A stretch of 45,473 bases of DNA. Source: Deltaproteobacteria bacterium (GTDB lineage Bacteria; SAR324; XYD2-FULL-50-16). Shown in pieces: positions 17,607 through 27,365 of the stretch. Position numbers and translations under genes: made by a program. The notes beneath the pieces were generated by a model. That model saw nothing but the letters and a program-made list of their open reading frames with translations. It made no database searches and was not told the DNA's origin. The DNA lies in the NCBI GenBank assembly GCA_018645005.1, contig JABGPJ010000103.1, positions 9,481 through 54,953 of the forward strand, read 5' to 3'. The stretch's first letter is position 1. Each line of letters starts with the position of its first letter.

Positions 17607-17902
17607 TTTTTCCTCCTCAAAGGTGATTTGTTTTCTTACATCCCTTATCGGCAGAGAAAGCGTATACTTTAGAGGGAATGGACGAAAAAAACGTCTCCAC
17701 GCAGCTAAATCTTTACAATATACATTGGTACAGTTACTATCAAATTTATCAATATAATCAGGACATTTAGATGCCTGAGACCGGTTCTGCAGCGTTTTCT
17801 ATTTATCTATTTGAAATAATATGCATTCTACCAGGCCTCAGCCATGAATGAACGGAATTCGCTAACACTGTAAACAAAGACTGAAAAGAGGAAGGATCTG
17901 GC

Positions 17903-18676
17903 ATGGCAACAATTATCTCATTTGTTAGTCAAAAAGGGGGTGTCGGCAAAACCACCAGTGCCATTAACCTGGCGACAGCGTTTGCTTTTGGGGGATATTC
18001 TGTTTTAATGGTGGATTTGGATCCACAAAGCTCCATTCGTTTTTCAATGGGTGTGCAGAATAATGTCTCCAGAGGAACACAGGAGTTGTTCCTGGATCCG
18101 GAGATGCCCATGAGCGATCTGATTCAGGAGACAGGACAGGAAAACATGGAGTTTATTTTCTCTAATGTGGAGACTTTGGAGAATGAAAGAGCCGTTCTGG
18201 AGATCGGAGCCAATGCCACGCATTTACTGGAGAGGATAAACGAGGTCAGCGACCAGTATGATTTTATTGTGATCGATGCCCCTTCATCGACTAATAACAT
18301 GGCCATCAATGCTATTTATGCTTCTGACCTCATAATTCTGCCACTGCAGTGTGAAAATCTGGCCATAAAATCGTTGAAACGATTTTTGCGCTCTTTTAAC
18401 GAACTCAAAAGCATTTTCCCAAACAAGGACTTGCGACTGGCCGGCATACTGTTGACGATGTTCGATCGCAAATTAGAGATTCATCGGCGGATTGGTCAGC
18501 AAATCTACAAAGCATTATCTGACTCGGTTTTTGAGACGATCATTCCTCGAAACGAAGCCATCGTCGAGTCCAGCGCCCTGGGTAAATCCGTCATCACTTA
18601 CAACCTCAGCACCATTGGTGCCACGGCCTACATTCGACTAATGAACGAACTTGTAGACAAATTCGATCTTCGATAA
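17903..18676 (+). CDS. ParA/Soj-family ATPase
   Basis: A 257-residue ParA-type ATPase. The deviant Walker A motif is KGGVGKTT (11-18), Walker A' is MVDLDPQSS and Walker B is FIVIDAPSS. Such ATPases position chromosomes, plasmids or protein complexes by cycling on DNA. No parB gene or parS-like site is nearby, so it is more likely an orphan positioning ATPase than a partition cassette member. GAGGAAGG gives a strong ribosome binding site. It is followed after six bases by nusB, so the two share a message. Confidence 0.9.
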   Translation: MATIISFVSQKGGVGKTTSAINLATAFAFGGYSVLMVDLDPQSSIRFSMGVQNNVSRGTQELFLDPEMPMSDLIQETGQENMEFIFSNVETLENERAVLEIGANATHLLERINEVSDQYDFIVIDAPSSTNNMAINAIYASDLIILPLQCENLAIKSLKRFLRSFNELKSIFPNKDLRLAGILLTMFDRKLEIHRRIGQQIYKALSDSVFETIIPRNEAIVESSALGKSVITYNLSTIGATAYIRLMNELVDKFDLR

Positions 18677-18682
18677 TTTGCC

Positions 18683-19135
18683 ATGCCTATATCCAGCCGT
18701 CGCCAAGCAAGAATTCTGGCCTATCAGACGTTGTACCAGCGGAAAAAGATCGGCATTCATCCAACAGGAGAAGAGCTCCTGTTTAATGACAATCCGCTCG
18801 CAGAAAAATATTCAGATTTCTGCCATCAACTGATCGAAACGACCTGGAAAGAGTTAGCTACTGTGGATGAAACGATCCAACGCCATTTAACCAACTGGAG
18901 GCAAGCCCGCATTTCTGATTCATTGAATGCACTTTTGCGCATTGCCACCAGCGAACTGCTCTTTTTCCCGGACATTGATGGTAAGGTTGTACTGAACGAA
19001 GCCATCGAGATCTGCCGCAACTATGTGGACGCCCAGGCCACAAAAATTCTTAACGGTGTTCTTCATGCCATTTGGCAGGAAAAGTCGACCCCCCTTCCGG
19101 CCGAGGACACCCTCCCCCCTGAGACCGCTTCGTAA
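18683..19135 (+). CDS. nusB: Transcription antitermination factor NusB
   Basis: A 150-residue NusB, normal in length. It opens with the RRQARILAYQTLYQ motif and has the C-terminal signature LLRIATSELLFFPDIDGKVV followed by LNEAIEICRNY and ATKILNGVLHAI. NusB binds boxA RNA with NusE (S10) and promotes antitermination on rRNA operons. The position next to a parA gene rather than ribH, as in many bacteria, is unusual. It starts six bases after parA. A 15-residue Pro/Glu tail follows the conserved domain. Confidence 0.95.
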   Translation: MPISSRRQARILAYQTLYQRKKIGIHPTGEELLFNDNPLAEKYSDFCHQLIETTWKELATVDETIQRHLTNWRQARISDSLNALLRIATSELLFFPDIDGKVVLNEAIEICRNYVDAQATKILNGVLHAIWQEKSTPLPAEDTLPPETAS

Positions 19136-19177
19136 AAACGCCCTCAAAACCGCTTTGGTGGGCAGCTTAAAGGCGAC

Positions 19178-21070
19178 TCAGTTGAGGAATTTCTGAAAAT
19201 CACCGAACATCTTCAGTATTTTAGGGGTATAACGGGCGATGATCTCATCGGGATTGGGGACAGCATTGTCCTCCGCGTCAGTTACTTCGTAATAGGAAAT
19301 GCCTTCGAAGGGGGTATAGTTAATTTTATAGTCTGTATCTATCAAGACCCGATTGGCCATTCCATCCGCAATGATATAATCCCGTGGTGAAGAATCCAGC
19401 AGGGACTGCCCCAGGGTATGCAGGCGGCCGTCATATGTTTCTCCCATCAATTCCATGAAGGTGCTGACGACATCTGCATGTGAGGTCAGCCGGGTGATAT
19501 CCTGTGGCTTGCTGCCGGGATAGTAGAGAATCGAGGGGACCTGCAACTGTTCATTGGTGAATGCACTGGCGTGCCCCCAATGTCCATGTTCGTATTTTTC
19601 CGAACCATGATCACTGGTTATATAGATCACCGAATTCTCGAAATACCCTTTTGCCTCCAGTTTTTCCAGCAAGCCTGCAATCAGATGATCGACATAATTG
19701 GCTGCATTGCGGTACTCGTTGAAGCCCCGACGGCGATCCTCCGCTGATCTCGGATCGAATATGAGACTTGGATTATCCGGGACGAACTTCTTGAATTTAT
19801 CGTGTTTAAAATGAGGCAGATGGGGCGAATCGTAAAACACCATTAAAAACAGGGGCTTTTCTGACTGCCGGCTATGCTCATCAATAGTCTGCAGGGCCCG
19901 CTGGTTGATCATCTCATCACTTATAAAGCTGTCTGGATGTAGTTCATCCACGATATAGTCCTTCACTTTAAAAAACACCAGATGGTCTGTTCCCAACCAC
20001 CCCAGACTCTTCGAAGAATACAATGCCAGCTGATAATTGTTCTCCAGTAACACATCAAAAATAATCGGTGAAACCTCACCCCTGGAAAAAAAATCCATAT
20101 AGCGGGAGGGCAATCCGTAAAACAATGTAAAAAGCGCCTGCGTAGTACCGTTTGAGCCTGAATAGTGCCGCTTGAAATTGATCGCTTTTTCGCGGGAGAA
20201 GCGATGGGTGGCTGGCATGATCTCGGGATCTACCATATCCGGGCGTAGGGCATCCGACATCAAGAGAATAATATTCGGCAACTTTTCCTTATCCTTGACG
20301 GTGGAATCATAGGGTTCCAAAGGGTAGTTGACCCGGTTCTTCAGCAGTTTCAGAGACGGCTTATCAGACACAGGTGGTTCAAAACCCATATCCTTGAAAA
20401 ACGTTCCCATCTGGGAAGGGATGTAGAGCGGAACGTCGTTGGCCAGCAAATAGATAGCGATATTTTTATTGTAGAGGTACCAGGCGTAGGCCGTCTTATC
20501 GACGGTGAAGGTCAGAAAAATGAGGAGTACAAAAGCCAGTTTCCTGATTTTACCGCGCAGTTTTATTGAGAGCCAGTTGGGCAGGGGAGAGCGGCAAATC
20601 ATTTCATATATGGCCCAGGCCAGAATGATCCCCAACAGAATAGCCAGCAGAATCATCACTATTTCCAGTACGCCAATACCCAGAACCTGAAACACATCGG
20701 GCTGTTGTAGAATCTTGAGCACAAAACTATTAATATGGAATTTAAACTGGTTGAACACCCATTTTTCCATGTATAAATAGGTAAAAAATGAACCGGTGAA
20801 AACAAAAAGTACCGGTTTGAACAGCAGCCGTGGCAGGAACTTATAGGGCAGGTAAAACAGCAGAAATATCGTGGTCAGGATGTAAAAGGGATTAAAAAAA
20901 GTGGTCAAAAGCGTGAATAGAATTTCAGAGTAGCTATTCAGGAACAGATCGCTATTGAAATAACTCAGTGAGGAGATAAAAACGATACAGGAGATCGTAA
21001 AGAAGTAGAGAAAGAGTGTGTAACCGTTATCCTGTACATCGTTCTTTTTAAACCATTTCATAAAGATCAT
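19178..21070 (-). CDS. YejM/LapC-like inner-membrane sulfatase-fold protein
   Basis: A 630-residue inner-membrane protein. Five or so membrane segments fill the first 200 residues, and a periplasmic alkaline-phosphatase/sulfatase fold fills about 265-610. The order resembles E. coli YejM (PbgA/LapC), which senses lipopolysaccharide and controls LpxC turnover. The segment SGSNGTTQALFTLFYGLP (304-321) is the YejM-type replacement of the usual catalytic loop; SDALRPDM (272-279) and TSDHGSE carry metal-ligand-like residues. Whether it hydrolyses anything is open. An alternative is a phosphoglycerol or phosphoethanolamine transferase. It is divergent from a second sulfatase-fold gene. An ATG at 21061 could also be the start. 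Confidence 0.78.
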   Translation of the reverse strand: MIFMKWFKKNDVQDNGYTLFLYFFTISCIVFISSLSYFNSDLFLNSYSEILFTLLTTFFNPFYILTTIFLLFYLPYKFLPRLLFKPVLFVFTGSFFTYLYMEKWVFNQFKFHINSFVLKILQQPDVFQVLGIGVLEIVMILLAILLGIILAWAIYEMICRSPLPNWLSIKLRGKIRKLAFVLLIFLTFTVDKTAYAWYLYNKNIAIYLLANDVPLYIPSQMGTFFKDMGFEPPVSDKPSLKLLKNRVNYPLEPYDSTVKDKEKLPNIILLMSDALRPDMVDPEIMPATHRFSREKAINFKRHYSGSNGTTQALFTLFYGLPSRYMDFFSRGEVSPIIFDVLLENNYQLALYSSKSLGWLGTDHLVFFKVKDYIVDELHPDSFISDEMINQRALQTIDEHSRQSEKPLFLMVFYDSPHLPHFKHDKFKKFVPDNPSLIFDPRSAEDRRRGFNEYRNAANYVDHLIAGLLEKLEAKGYFENSVIYITSDHGSEKYEHGHWGHASAFTNEQLQVPSILYYPGSKPQDITRLTSHADVVSTFMELMGETYDGRLHTLGQSLLDSSPRDYIIADGMANRVLIDTDYKINYTPFEGISYYEVTDAEDNAVPNPDEIIARYTPKILKMFGDFQKFLN

Positions 21071-21298
21071 TTGATAGCTCTGGAAATTGTTGAGCGGGAG
21101 TTTCCGCCTTTCTTATTGATATTATATGATTATCATCTATAGAATGGTTTATCAATTTTATAACAAGTTATGACCTGGATCAAGATTTCCCTTCCCATAG
21201 ATAGGTTAAAATATGTAAATGTAGAGGATTGATGACAAACACGGGAAACTTCAGCGCGTCTGACATGAAACAGTTTAACCAAGTATTTAAGATAATAG

Positions 21299-23230
21299 AT
21301 GATCAAGAAAAATTTACTCACACTAGCAGCCGTTTTTGTTTTCCTGACACTCCTTTTTACAATCGGCAGATTAGGCTTTTTACTCTATCACTGGAATTTC
21401 TTCGCTGAATTTCACGGGTCCGAAATCCTGCTCTCACTTTTTGACGGTATCCGCTTTGATCTGGTAGTGATCGCTCAGACCATGGGGCTGATCTGTTTTT
21501 TTCTTTTTCTATTGGGAAACTGGAGTCACAATCGCTGGATCGGTCATCTCTTCTTTCTCCTGACACTGCCGGTACTGATATTCTATATCTCAATCTATGT
21601 CGCTGATCTAGGATATTACCAGATCATAAAAAGACACCTTTCGTTTGAGGTCTCTCTGGTTTTCAACGATCTGCCCGGGGCTTTGCGACAGGCTGTCTCC
21701 GGATACCTGTCTTTAATCATTCTCTATTTTGCGTTCATCGGCCTGCTCTCTTTCGGTTGGTATAAGTTCTGGCATCGGCTGCGGTCCATTCCCGATCAAA
21801 AAGCAGGGTTCTTAAAACATCTTCTGATCATTCCCATCATTTTTTCGGCACTGGCCATCATCGGCCGGGGGGGATTTCAGAGCAAACCCACTGACGAGAA
21901 TTTCGCTTATCGCAACCAACATGTGCAACTTGGAAATCTGACGTTAAACGCTCCCTATACGGTGGGCGTCTCTTTGGCAAGAGACCGGGTTAAAAAACTC
22001 GAACTGCTTGAGACCAAACGTGCTCAAACCGCGATTCGAAACCTGGTAAAAATTCCAGGTGATACATTTTTAGATCCGGAATATCCGCTACTGCGCAAAT
22101 CGATCTCGAGTTCGCCCTATACCCGTCCGCTTTCCAATATTGTCATCATCATTATGGAGGGCGTTCCGGCCCTGTGGACAGGCAGTTTCAACCCCGGCAT
22201 CAAGAGCGACACCCCCTACATTGATCAGATAGCAGCTCAGGGGCTGAATTTTACCCGGTTTTTTGGAGCCGGTAGATACACAACCCAGGGGTTTGGAGCC
22301 CTTATTTCATCTATTCCGGCTCTGCCTTCAATCACGCTGATCAACTCTCCCTTCGTTCAAAACAGCCTGCTTTCTATTCCCAGGGCTTTGAAAAAGCTGG
22401 ACTATGACATGCTGTTTCTTTCCGGATATTTTGAGGGCAGTGCCAGTATCGATTCCTTCATGAAATCAATGGGAATTCAAAAAACACTCAACCAGAACGA
22501 CTTTCCCGACTTCGAAAAAATTTCTCATACCTGGGGTGTCTGGGACGAATATGTTTTCGATCGGTTTTACAGCGAGGTCAAACAGTTGCAGGAGCCCTTT
22601 CTGGCTATCATAGAGCCCTGCACCACCCATTCTCCCCATGATGTCCCCGACAAAAAATGGGAATACCACGATAAAAAATCTGCAGCCAGTTCATGGAAAA
22701 ACGTTCTGCGCTATTCCGACTGGTCTATCGGGGAGTTCTTTAAAAAAGCATCGACTCTGCCCTCGTACAACAACACACTTTTCATCATCACTTCGGACCA
22801 CGTCTCGGAAACGCTGCCGAATCAATATGCAGACAGCGCCCGACTGCCGCTGATCTTTTATACCCCGGGGGGTCAGATTCCGCCAGGCGAAAACGACAGC
22901 ATCAGCTCACAAACGGACCTGCTGCCGACGGTCCTGGACTACCTAGGGCTGAACCCGGTACATGGCTCTGCTGGTCAATCAATGCTCTCCAGGGAACCGG
23001 ACAGCGGATTTGCCATGCACTATAACGGATCATTTATCCTCTGGTTTCAAGACGATCTGGTTTCGCGCTATACCAATATGGTGCCGGACAGCCGTTACGA
23101 CCTTAAAACAGACTGGAAAAACCAGAATAATCTGATCGACAAACGCCCCCGGCCCGATATCGATACAGCTTTTCTAGCCTATATGCAAACGATTCAGAAC
23201 GGAATTCTCAAAAACCGAATATACAAATAG
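21299..23230 (+). CDS. LTA synthase/OpgB-family membrane sulfatase-fold enzyme
   Basis: A 643-residue protein with about five N-terminal membrane helices (1-190) and a periplasmic sulfatase-fold domain (275-600), the arrangement of LtaS, OpgB and related phosphoglycerol transferases. Metal and nucleophile candidates are Glu287 in IIMEGVPALW, Thr328/Thr329 in GAGRYTTQG, and Asp-His in ITSDHVSE. PCTTHSPHDVP supplies the substrate-side His. It probably moves a phospho-headgroup from a phospholipid onto a glycan or lipid outside the inner membrane. In a diderm the acceptor could be periplasmic glucan, lipid A core or another envelope glycan. No ribosome binding site is obvious. It converges with the LptF-like gene. 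Confidence 0.82.
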   Translation: MIKKNLLTLAAVFVFLTLLFTIGRLGFLLYHWNFFAEFHGSEILLSLFDGIRFDLVVIAQTMGLICFFLFLLGNWSHNRWIGHLFFLLTLPVLIFYISIYVADLGYYQIIKRHLSFEVSLVFNDLPGALRQAVSGYLSLIILYFAFIGLLSFGWYKFWHRLRSIPDQKAGFLKHLLIIPIIFSALAIIGRGGFQSKPTDENFAYRNQHVQLGNLTLNAPYTVGVSLARDRVKKLELLETKRAQTAIRNLVKIPGDTFLDPEYPLLRKSISSSPYTRPLSNIVIIIMEGVPALWTGSFNPGIKSDTPYIDQIAAQGLNFTRFFGAGRYTTQGFGALISSIPALPSITLINSPFVQNSLLSIPRALKKLDYDMLFLSGYFEGSASIDSFMKSMGIQKTLNQNDFPDFEKISHTWGVWDEYVFDRFYSEVKQLQEPFLAIIEPCTTHSPHDVPDKKWEYHDKKSAASSWKNVLRYSDWSIGEFFKKASTLPSYNNTLFIITSDHVSETLPNQYADSARLPLIFYTPGGQIPPGENDSISSQTDLLPTVLDYLGLNPVHGSAGQSMLSREPDSGFAMHYNGSFILWFQDDLVSRYTNMVPDSRYDLKTDWKNQNNLIDKRPRPDIDTAFLAYMQTIQNGILKNRIYK

Positions 23231-23289
23231 TCAGCAATGTCCGGTTAGCCTGTACCCTTTGCGTTTTCGGTCTTTGGCCTTCAGTCTGT

Positions 23290-24459
23290 TCATGGTTGTT
23301 TTTTGCTGAATTTGAAACGGACGATCTCCAGGATGGAATTGAAGTTATGGTTGACCTTAAAATAGCTGATCAGTCCGAGACTGAGGGCAAAGATCAGGGG
23401 CAGGTATAAAACAGCAGGAGAGGCTTCTCCCCGCAACAGCATTGATCTGGCTTGGGCATAGATCAAAAAATAGATGATAATCACAGCGATCATGTAGATA
23501 ATATTGCCGGCTTTTGGACTGCGAGGATCGAATATCCCCATAGGCAACGCAAAAACCGCAAAACAGATACAGGAGAGGATCGTCACAATCCGGGCGTGAA
23601 GTTCATCCAGATAGTCATAGTGAAGCGCATCACTTGGGGGCGTCTTCTCAATCCTTTCCAGCAGTTCCCCCACTGTCAACTCGGTATCCGTTTTGTATTT
23701 TCGTGTGTTACCTTTATTTTTTTTAAATCGACTTGGCAGATTGCTTCGATTTTCTTTAGGGGGTACCAGATCGTAATCAAGCTGATCGTAGGTGATAATC
23801 CGATATCCTTCTTCTCCCAGATAAGTGTGTATTTTGCCATTATTAAGGCGAAACAGAATTTTTTGAGATGGGTCGTCAAAGTAGATTCTCCCCATGTCCG
23901 CTTCAATAGTGGTATGATGCTCTGCCAGAGTCTTGTCCGCAATAAAAATACCGCGCAACAAATCACCTTCTTTTTCAAAAATATAGATCAGTTTTTTACC
24001 GAAGAAATCATTGACCCGATTGACAGACAACTGAATTTTCGTATGTTTTTTCAGGATATTGAATTTCAGCTCTTCCAGCTTGGACATGCCGAAGGGACTG
24101 ACATAAAAAGCCAGAATCATAACCACGCCTGCGATGAGCAGGGCGACAAATAGAACCGGTTTGAAAATATAGGAGATGGAAACACCGGAAGAACGCATCA
24201 CGACCAGCTCATAATCTGAAGAGATGCGATTGATCCCCGCATAGACCCCAATCAGAATACTGACCGGACAGGCGACGAGCAGGATCGGGGAGAGCGAATA
24301 GAGAATCATCTGCACCACAGACTTCATCTCCAGCCCCGAAGCCTGGAGGAAAGGGATAAATTGAAAGATCTGATCCATCAGCATGATAGACGAGATAATC
24401 CCTGTCGCCAGAAAAAAAGGGAAAAGCAGTTCCTTTACAATGTAGAAGAAAAGAAGCAT
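23290..24459 (-). CDS. LptF/LptG-family permease (YjgP/YjgQ)
   Basis: A 389-residue permease with six membrane helices split three and three around a periplasmic beta-jellyroll (about 125-265), the LptF/LptG plan. Landmarks are the N-terminal YIVKELLFPFFLA, the segment ISSDYELVVMRSSGVS that contacts the LptB ATPase ('E...MR..G.S'), and ALPMGIFDPRS in the second half. LptFG with LptB extracts lipopolysaccharide from the inner membrane. Only one such permease is here; the partner and LptB are not. It is the last gene of a minus-strand run with three glycosyltransferases, 30 bases after the GT39 gene. LptF rather than LptG is favoured weakly. Confidence 0.88.
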   Translation of the reverse strand: MLLFFYIVKELLFPFFLATGIISSIMLMDQIFQFIPFLQASGLEMKSVVQMILYSLSPILLVACPVSILIGVYAGINRISSDYELVVMRSSGVSISYIFKPVLFVALLIAGVVMILAFYVSPFGMSKLEELKFNILKKHTKIQLSVNRVNDFFGKKLIYIFEKEGDLLRGIFIADKTLAEHHTTIEADMGRIYFDDPSQKILFRLNNGKIHTYLGEEGYRIITYDQLDYDLVPPKENRSNLPSRFKKNKGNTRKYKTDTELTVGELLERIEKTPPSDALHYDYLDELHARIVTILSCICFAVFALPMGIFDPRSPKAGNIIYMIAVIIIYFLIYAQARSMLLRGEASPAVLYLPLIFALSLGLISYFKVNHNFNSILEIVRFKFSKKQP

Positions 24460-24489
24460 CGCAGATAATTATTAAACCTGTTATCCCAT

Positions 24490-26073
24490 TTACCACAAAG
24501 ATAGATTGTCCGGTTCACCGCCCAGATATTTCAACCCCACTGCAAAATAGAAAATACGCAGGATTCGTCCATCATCATCCTTGATGATCAGCGGAGGCAG
24601 GTGTTGGATCCGTTCAAAAAAATCCGTAAGTCTGGGTCTGTACGAAAATGGGGTATCAGAAACATAAATTGTATTGGCGCCCAGTTTTTTCTGCCCCTTT
24701 TCCCACATCAAAAAGCTTTTGCCGTGCACAACGTTTTTGTCCACATTCATCAGGTAAAACTGAGGATGTCCGGGTGTATAAAAACCCAGCATGGAGGCCA
24801 GACCATAATCCTTTGACGTCATGAAAAGCCCTTCGGGCCTTTGCTCCCATTCCTTTTTGATCTCGGAAATCCGTTGCCCCCCCGCCTGCCATCCAAAATA
24901 GTGGGATGCGATGGGGGCATCCTCATTGACGGCCGATGTATAAAGCATGCGATCAGGGAGCATTTTGGGAAAGATAATGAGTAAAAATATCCCCAGTGAA
25001 ACCAGACCGGAAGAAACGACACTGACGCCAAACAACCATTTGGCTTTGCGACGGATAAGGGTGCTGATCGCTTCCCCTCCGGACAGCATCCAGATCACAA
25101 TCAAAATGGATGCAACTGGATATAGACTCGCGGTATAATGCGCACCAACATCGGCAAAAAAGGAGATCGGCAGAAAAAAAACAAATGGAAAAGCGGTAAT
25201 ACTCAGCAGGAGCTGCATGGAGGGACGGTACCCACTCTCCACGATTCCAGCCCCGGGTTTTCTTGTCAAACGAATCAGCAATGCAACCAGTGCCACCAGC
25301 AACAGGACAAACACCACCGGCGAAGCCGCCAACATTTGTCCGGCAATATATTTCGCCGTTCTGATCAGATCATATCCCTGACTTTTTTGTCGCTGGTACA
25401 GATTGAACTGAAACGTCAACCAGTCATGGGTCATATTCCAGTGGAGAAAGGGCGCAAAAAGCAGCAGAGAAATAGAAACAGCAAGATAAGGCTCTTTTGA
25501 AAAAAGCTGGCGACGGTAGATTGGATTCAACAGCAGGAAAATAAAAACACCCGGGAAAAACAGAACCGCCAGGAATTTTGTCATCAGCATCCCGCCGCAA
25601 GCAATCGCAGCAAAATACCAGAAACGGTTTTTCTCCTCGATAATGGCTTTTCTGACAAAAACAGTAGCGGCCGTGAAGAAAAAAACCAGAGGGCTATCTG
25701 TTGTAATGGCCGTGCCCAATATCAGGGATATCGGCAGCAGTGCATAGAACACTGCAGAAAGCACTGCTACTTTTTTCTCCCGGGTCACCTCGAAGGCGAG
25801 ATAATAAAGGAATCCGATGGTGCCCAGGTGTAACAAAATGGACGTCAGACGCACTGTATATTGAAAAGTCCCGAAAATGCCGGTCACCAGCGCAATCAGC
25901 CAGCCTGTCATGGGTGGATGGGCGTAGTAACCAAAATCCAGATGCCGTGACCATTCCCAGAAGGTCGTCTCGTCAGAGAAGAGCGGCGGAATCACCGCCA
26001 GAACAGAGTGGGACAGAAAAACGACCACCAGTACCCCTGTCAGCCCCGGATGCCTTTTTAAAAATGAAACCAT
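24490..26073 (-). CDS. GT39 ArnT/PMT-type membrane glycosyltransferase (copy 1)
   Basis: A 527-residue polytopic GT-C glycosyltransferase with about 11-12 membrane helices up to residue 370 and a soluble periplasmic C-terminus. The first outside loop has the catalytic acidic pair FSDETTFWEW and the HPPMTGWL motif typical of ArnT/PMT (GT39/GT83) enzymes. They use polyprenyl-phosphate sugars and transfer the sugar to lipid A, another glycolipid or protein on the outer face of the inner membrane. The copy at 27366-28856 is a clear paralogue. It lies 18 bases after the GT9 gene and upstream of the LptF-like gene, so a lipopolysaccharide acceptor is attractive. Confidence 0.85.
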   Translation of the reverse strand: MVSFLKRHPGLTGVLVVVFLSHSVLAVIPPLFSDETTFWEWSRHLDFGYYAHPPMTGWLIALVTGIFGTFQYTVRLTSILLHLGTIGFLYYLAFEVTREKKVAVLSAVFYALLPISLILGTAITTDSPLVFFFTAATVFVRKAIIEEKNRFWYFAAIACGGMLMTKFLAVLFFPGVFIFLLLNPIYRRQLFSKEPYLAVSISLLLFAPFLHWNMTHDWLTFQFNLYQRQKSQGYDLIRTAKYIAGQMLAASPVVFVLLLVALVALLIRLTRKPGAGIVESGYRPSMQLLLSITAFPFVFFLPISFFADVGAHYTASLYPVASILIVIWMLSGGEAISTLIRRKAKWLFGVSVVSSGLVSLGIFLLIIFPKMLPDRMLYTSAVNEDAPIASHYFGWQAGGQRISEIKKEWEQRPEGLFMTSKDYGLASMLGFYTPGHPQFYLMNVDKNVVHGKSFLMWEKGQKKLGANTIYVSDTPFSYRPRLTDFFERIQHLPPLIIKDDDGRILRIFYFAVGLKYLGGEPDNLSLW

Positions 26074-26091
26074 GGATTTTCTACTTCAGGT

Positions 26092-27324
26092 TTACAAGCG
26101 AATAATGACATCAGATACCAGACTCGGTTGAATGATCTCGAACACTTCTGCCGGTTTGATCACTTTCAGGCACTGGTTATCGATACAAGGCGTCTTGCGG
26201 TGATTGGACGCACTGACACAGGGAGAACAAGCCAGATTTGAGTAAATCGGCCTGGAGTTGCCCAGAGAGCCGTATAACTTAGGTGTTTCCGGTCCGAAAA
26301 TAACAAAAGTCGGTAGTTCCGTCACAGCCGAGAAATGCCCTGGCCCGGAATCGTTGGTCACCATGCAGTGGGAAACGGCATAGAGTACCGGCAACTCAAG
26401 AAAAACCAGTTCTCCTGCGCTATTAATGCAGCGGTCACTGGAAACGCTGTCTTTCAAAGCTTGTGCCTCTTCTCTTTCAGCGGGAGCCCCTGTAATTAAA
26501 ACCATCACATCAGGAAACGTCTTCAAGACCATGCGGATCAGTTCAGTGTAATACTCCGGCATCCAGCGCCGCTGAATCAACAGCTCGCTGGCGTTAGGGT
26601 TGATCAGCAACAGTTTATGCTTTGTATCATCATAACTCGGGTTCAATGCTTTTATTTTATCGCGCATGGCCGTCTTCTGCGAATCATCTATCGCCATCTT
26701 TTCCAGCGCGATCTCCCCATCGGATATTGCTTCCTTGGAAAAGGGCAGTTCCTGTTCCTCAGACATGGCTGCATTAACCAGGGCAATATAATTTTTGGCG
26801 ATGTGGATATGGGGGTTGTAACTGACCTTATGGGTCAAAAAAGCGCCCCGGTATAACCCTTCATTGTGAAACGCATGAAAGCCGATCCGCTTTTTTGCGC
26901 CGCAGAGAATCGTCAGCAGAGCTGTAATCCTTTGAAACAAATCCAAATCAATCACCGTATCAATTCTATTTTTACGGGTCCAAATCAGAAACCGCAACAT
27001 ATCCAGGCTCATTTTGAAAAACGAATTCTCCCGGATACAGAAAATGTTCTCGTCTGCCACGGTGTTCAATAATTGCAGGCTTGGTTTGTTCTTCGCGAAA
27101 ATCACAAAAAACAGATTTGCCGAAATTTTTTGCCGGATTTTTCTCATCGCCGGGTCCACCAGTACTGCACTGCCCATTTCAGGCAGTTCGATAAAGAGGA
27201 CATTTTTAGAGGACAGATTTTTGTGAGCCGTAAAGAAACGGAATAGAAGCACAAATATCGACAGGAATAAACAGAGAGGCACCCCAATCCAGAAGTCCAC
27301 TTTGCGCATAAAATCTACTTTCAT
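26092..27324 (-). CDS. GT9 heptosyltransferase-like protein with N-terminal membrane anchor
   Basis: A 410-residue protein. Residues about 10-32 (WIGVPLCLFLSIFVLLFRFF) form a membrane anchor, absent from the soluble WaaC and WaaF enzymes. The rest is a GT-B fold of family 9: an N-terminal domain with VLFIELPEMG and VIDLDLFQR, and a C-terminal domain with LLINPNAS, RRWMPEYYTELI, TGAPAE, the donor loop VTNDSGPGHFSAV and FGPETPKLYG. A cysteine cluster (CSPCVSA, then CIDNQCL) occurs near the end as in many GT9 proteins. AAGAGAAG precedes the ATG. It sits between two GT39 genes and probably adds a heptose or related sugar to lipopolysaccharide core. Confidence 0.87.
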   Translation of the reverse strand: MKVDFMRKVDFWIGVPLCLFLSIFVLLFRFFTAHKNLSSKNVLFIELPEMGSAVLVDPAMRKIRQKISANLFFVIFAKNKPSLQLLNTVADENIFCIRENSFFKMSLDMLRFLIWTRKNRIDTVIDLDLFQRITALLTILCGAKKRIGFHAFHNEGLYRGAFLTHKVSYNPHIHIAKNYIALVNAAMSEEQELPFSKEAISDGEIALEKMAIDDSQKTAMRDKIKALNPSYDDTKHKLLLINPNASELLIQRRWMPEYYTELIRMVLKTFPDVMVLITGAPAEREEAQALKDSVSSDRCINSAGELVFLELPVLYAVSHCMVTNDSGPGHFSAVTELPTFVIFGPETPKLYGSLGNSRPIYSNLACSPCVSASNHRKTPCIDNQCLKVIKPAEVFEIIQPSLVSDVIIRL

Positions 27325-27365
27325 ATCTTCTCTTCAGATGAATTTCCCGGATGCTTAGGGTTGGC

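Noticed and set aside
17903-18676. A chromosome partition (parABS) cassette
   Set aside because: Only the ParA-type ATPase is present. No ParB gene or repeated parS-like palindrome was seen nearby.
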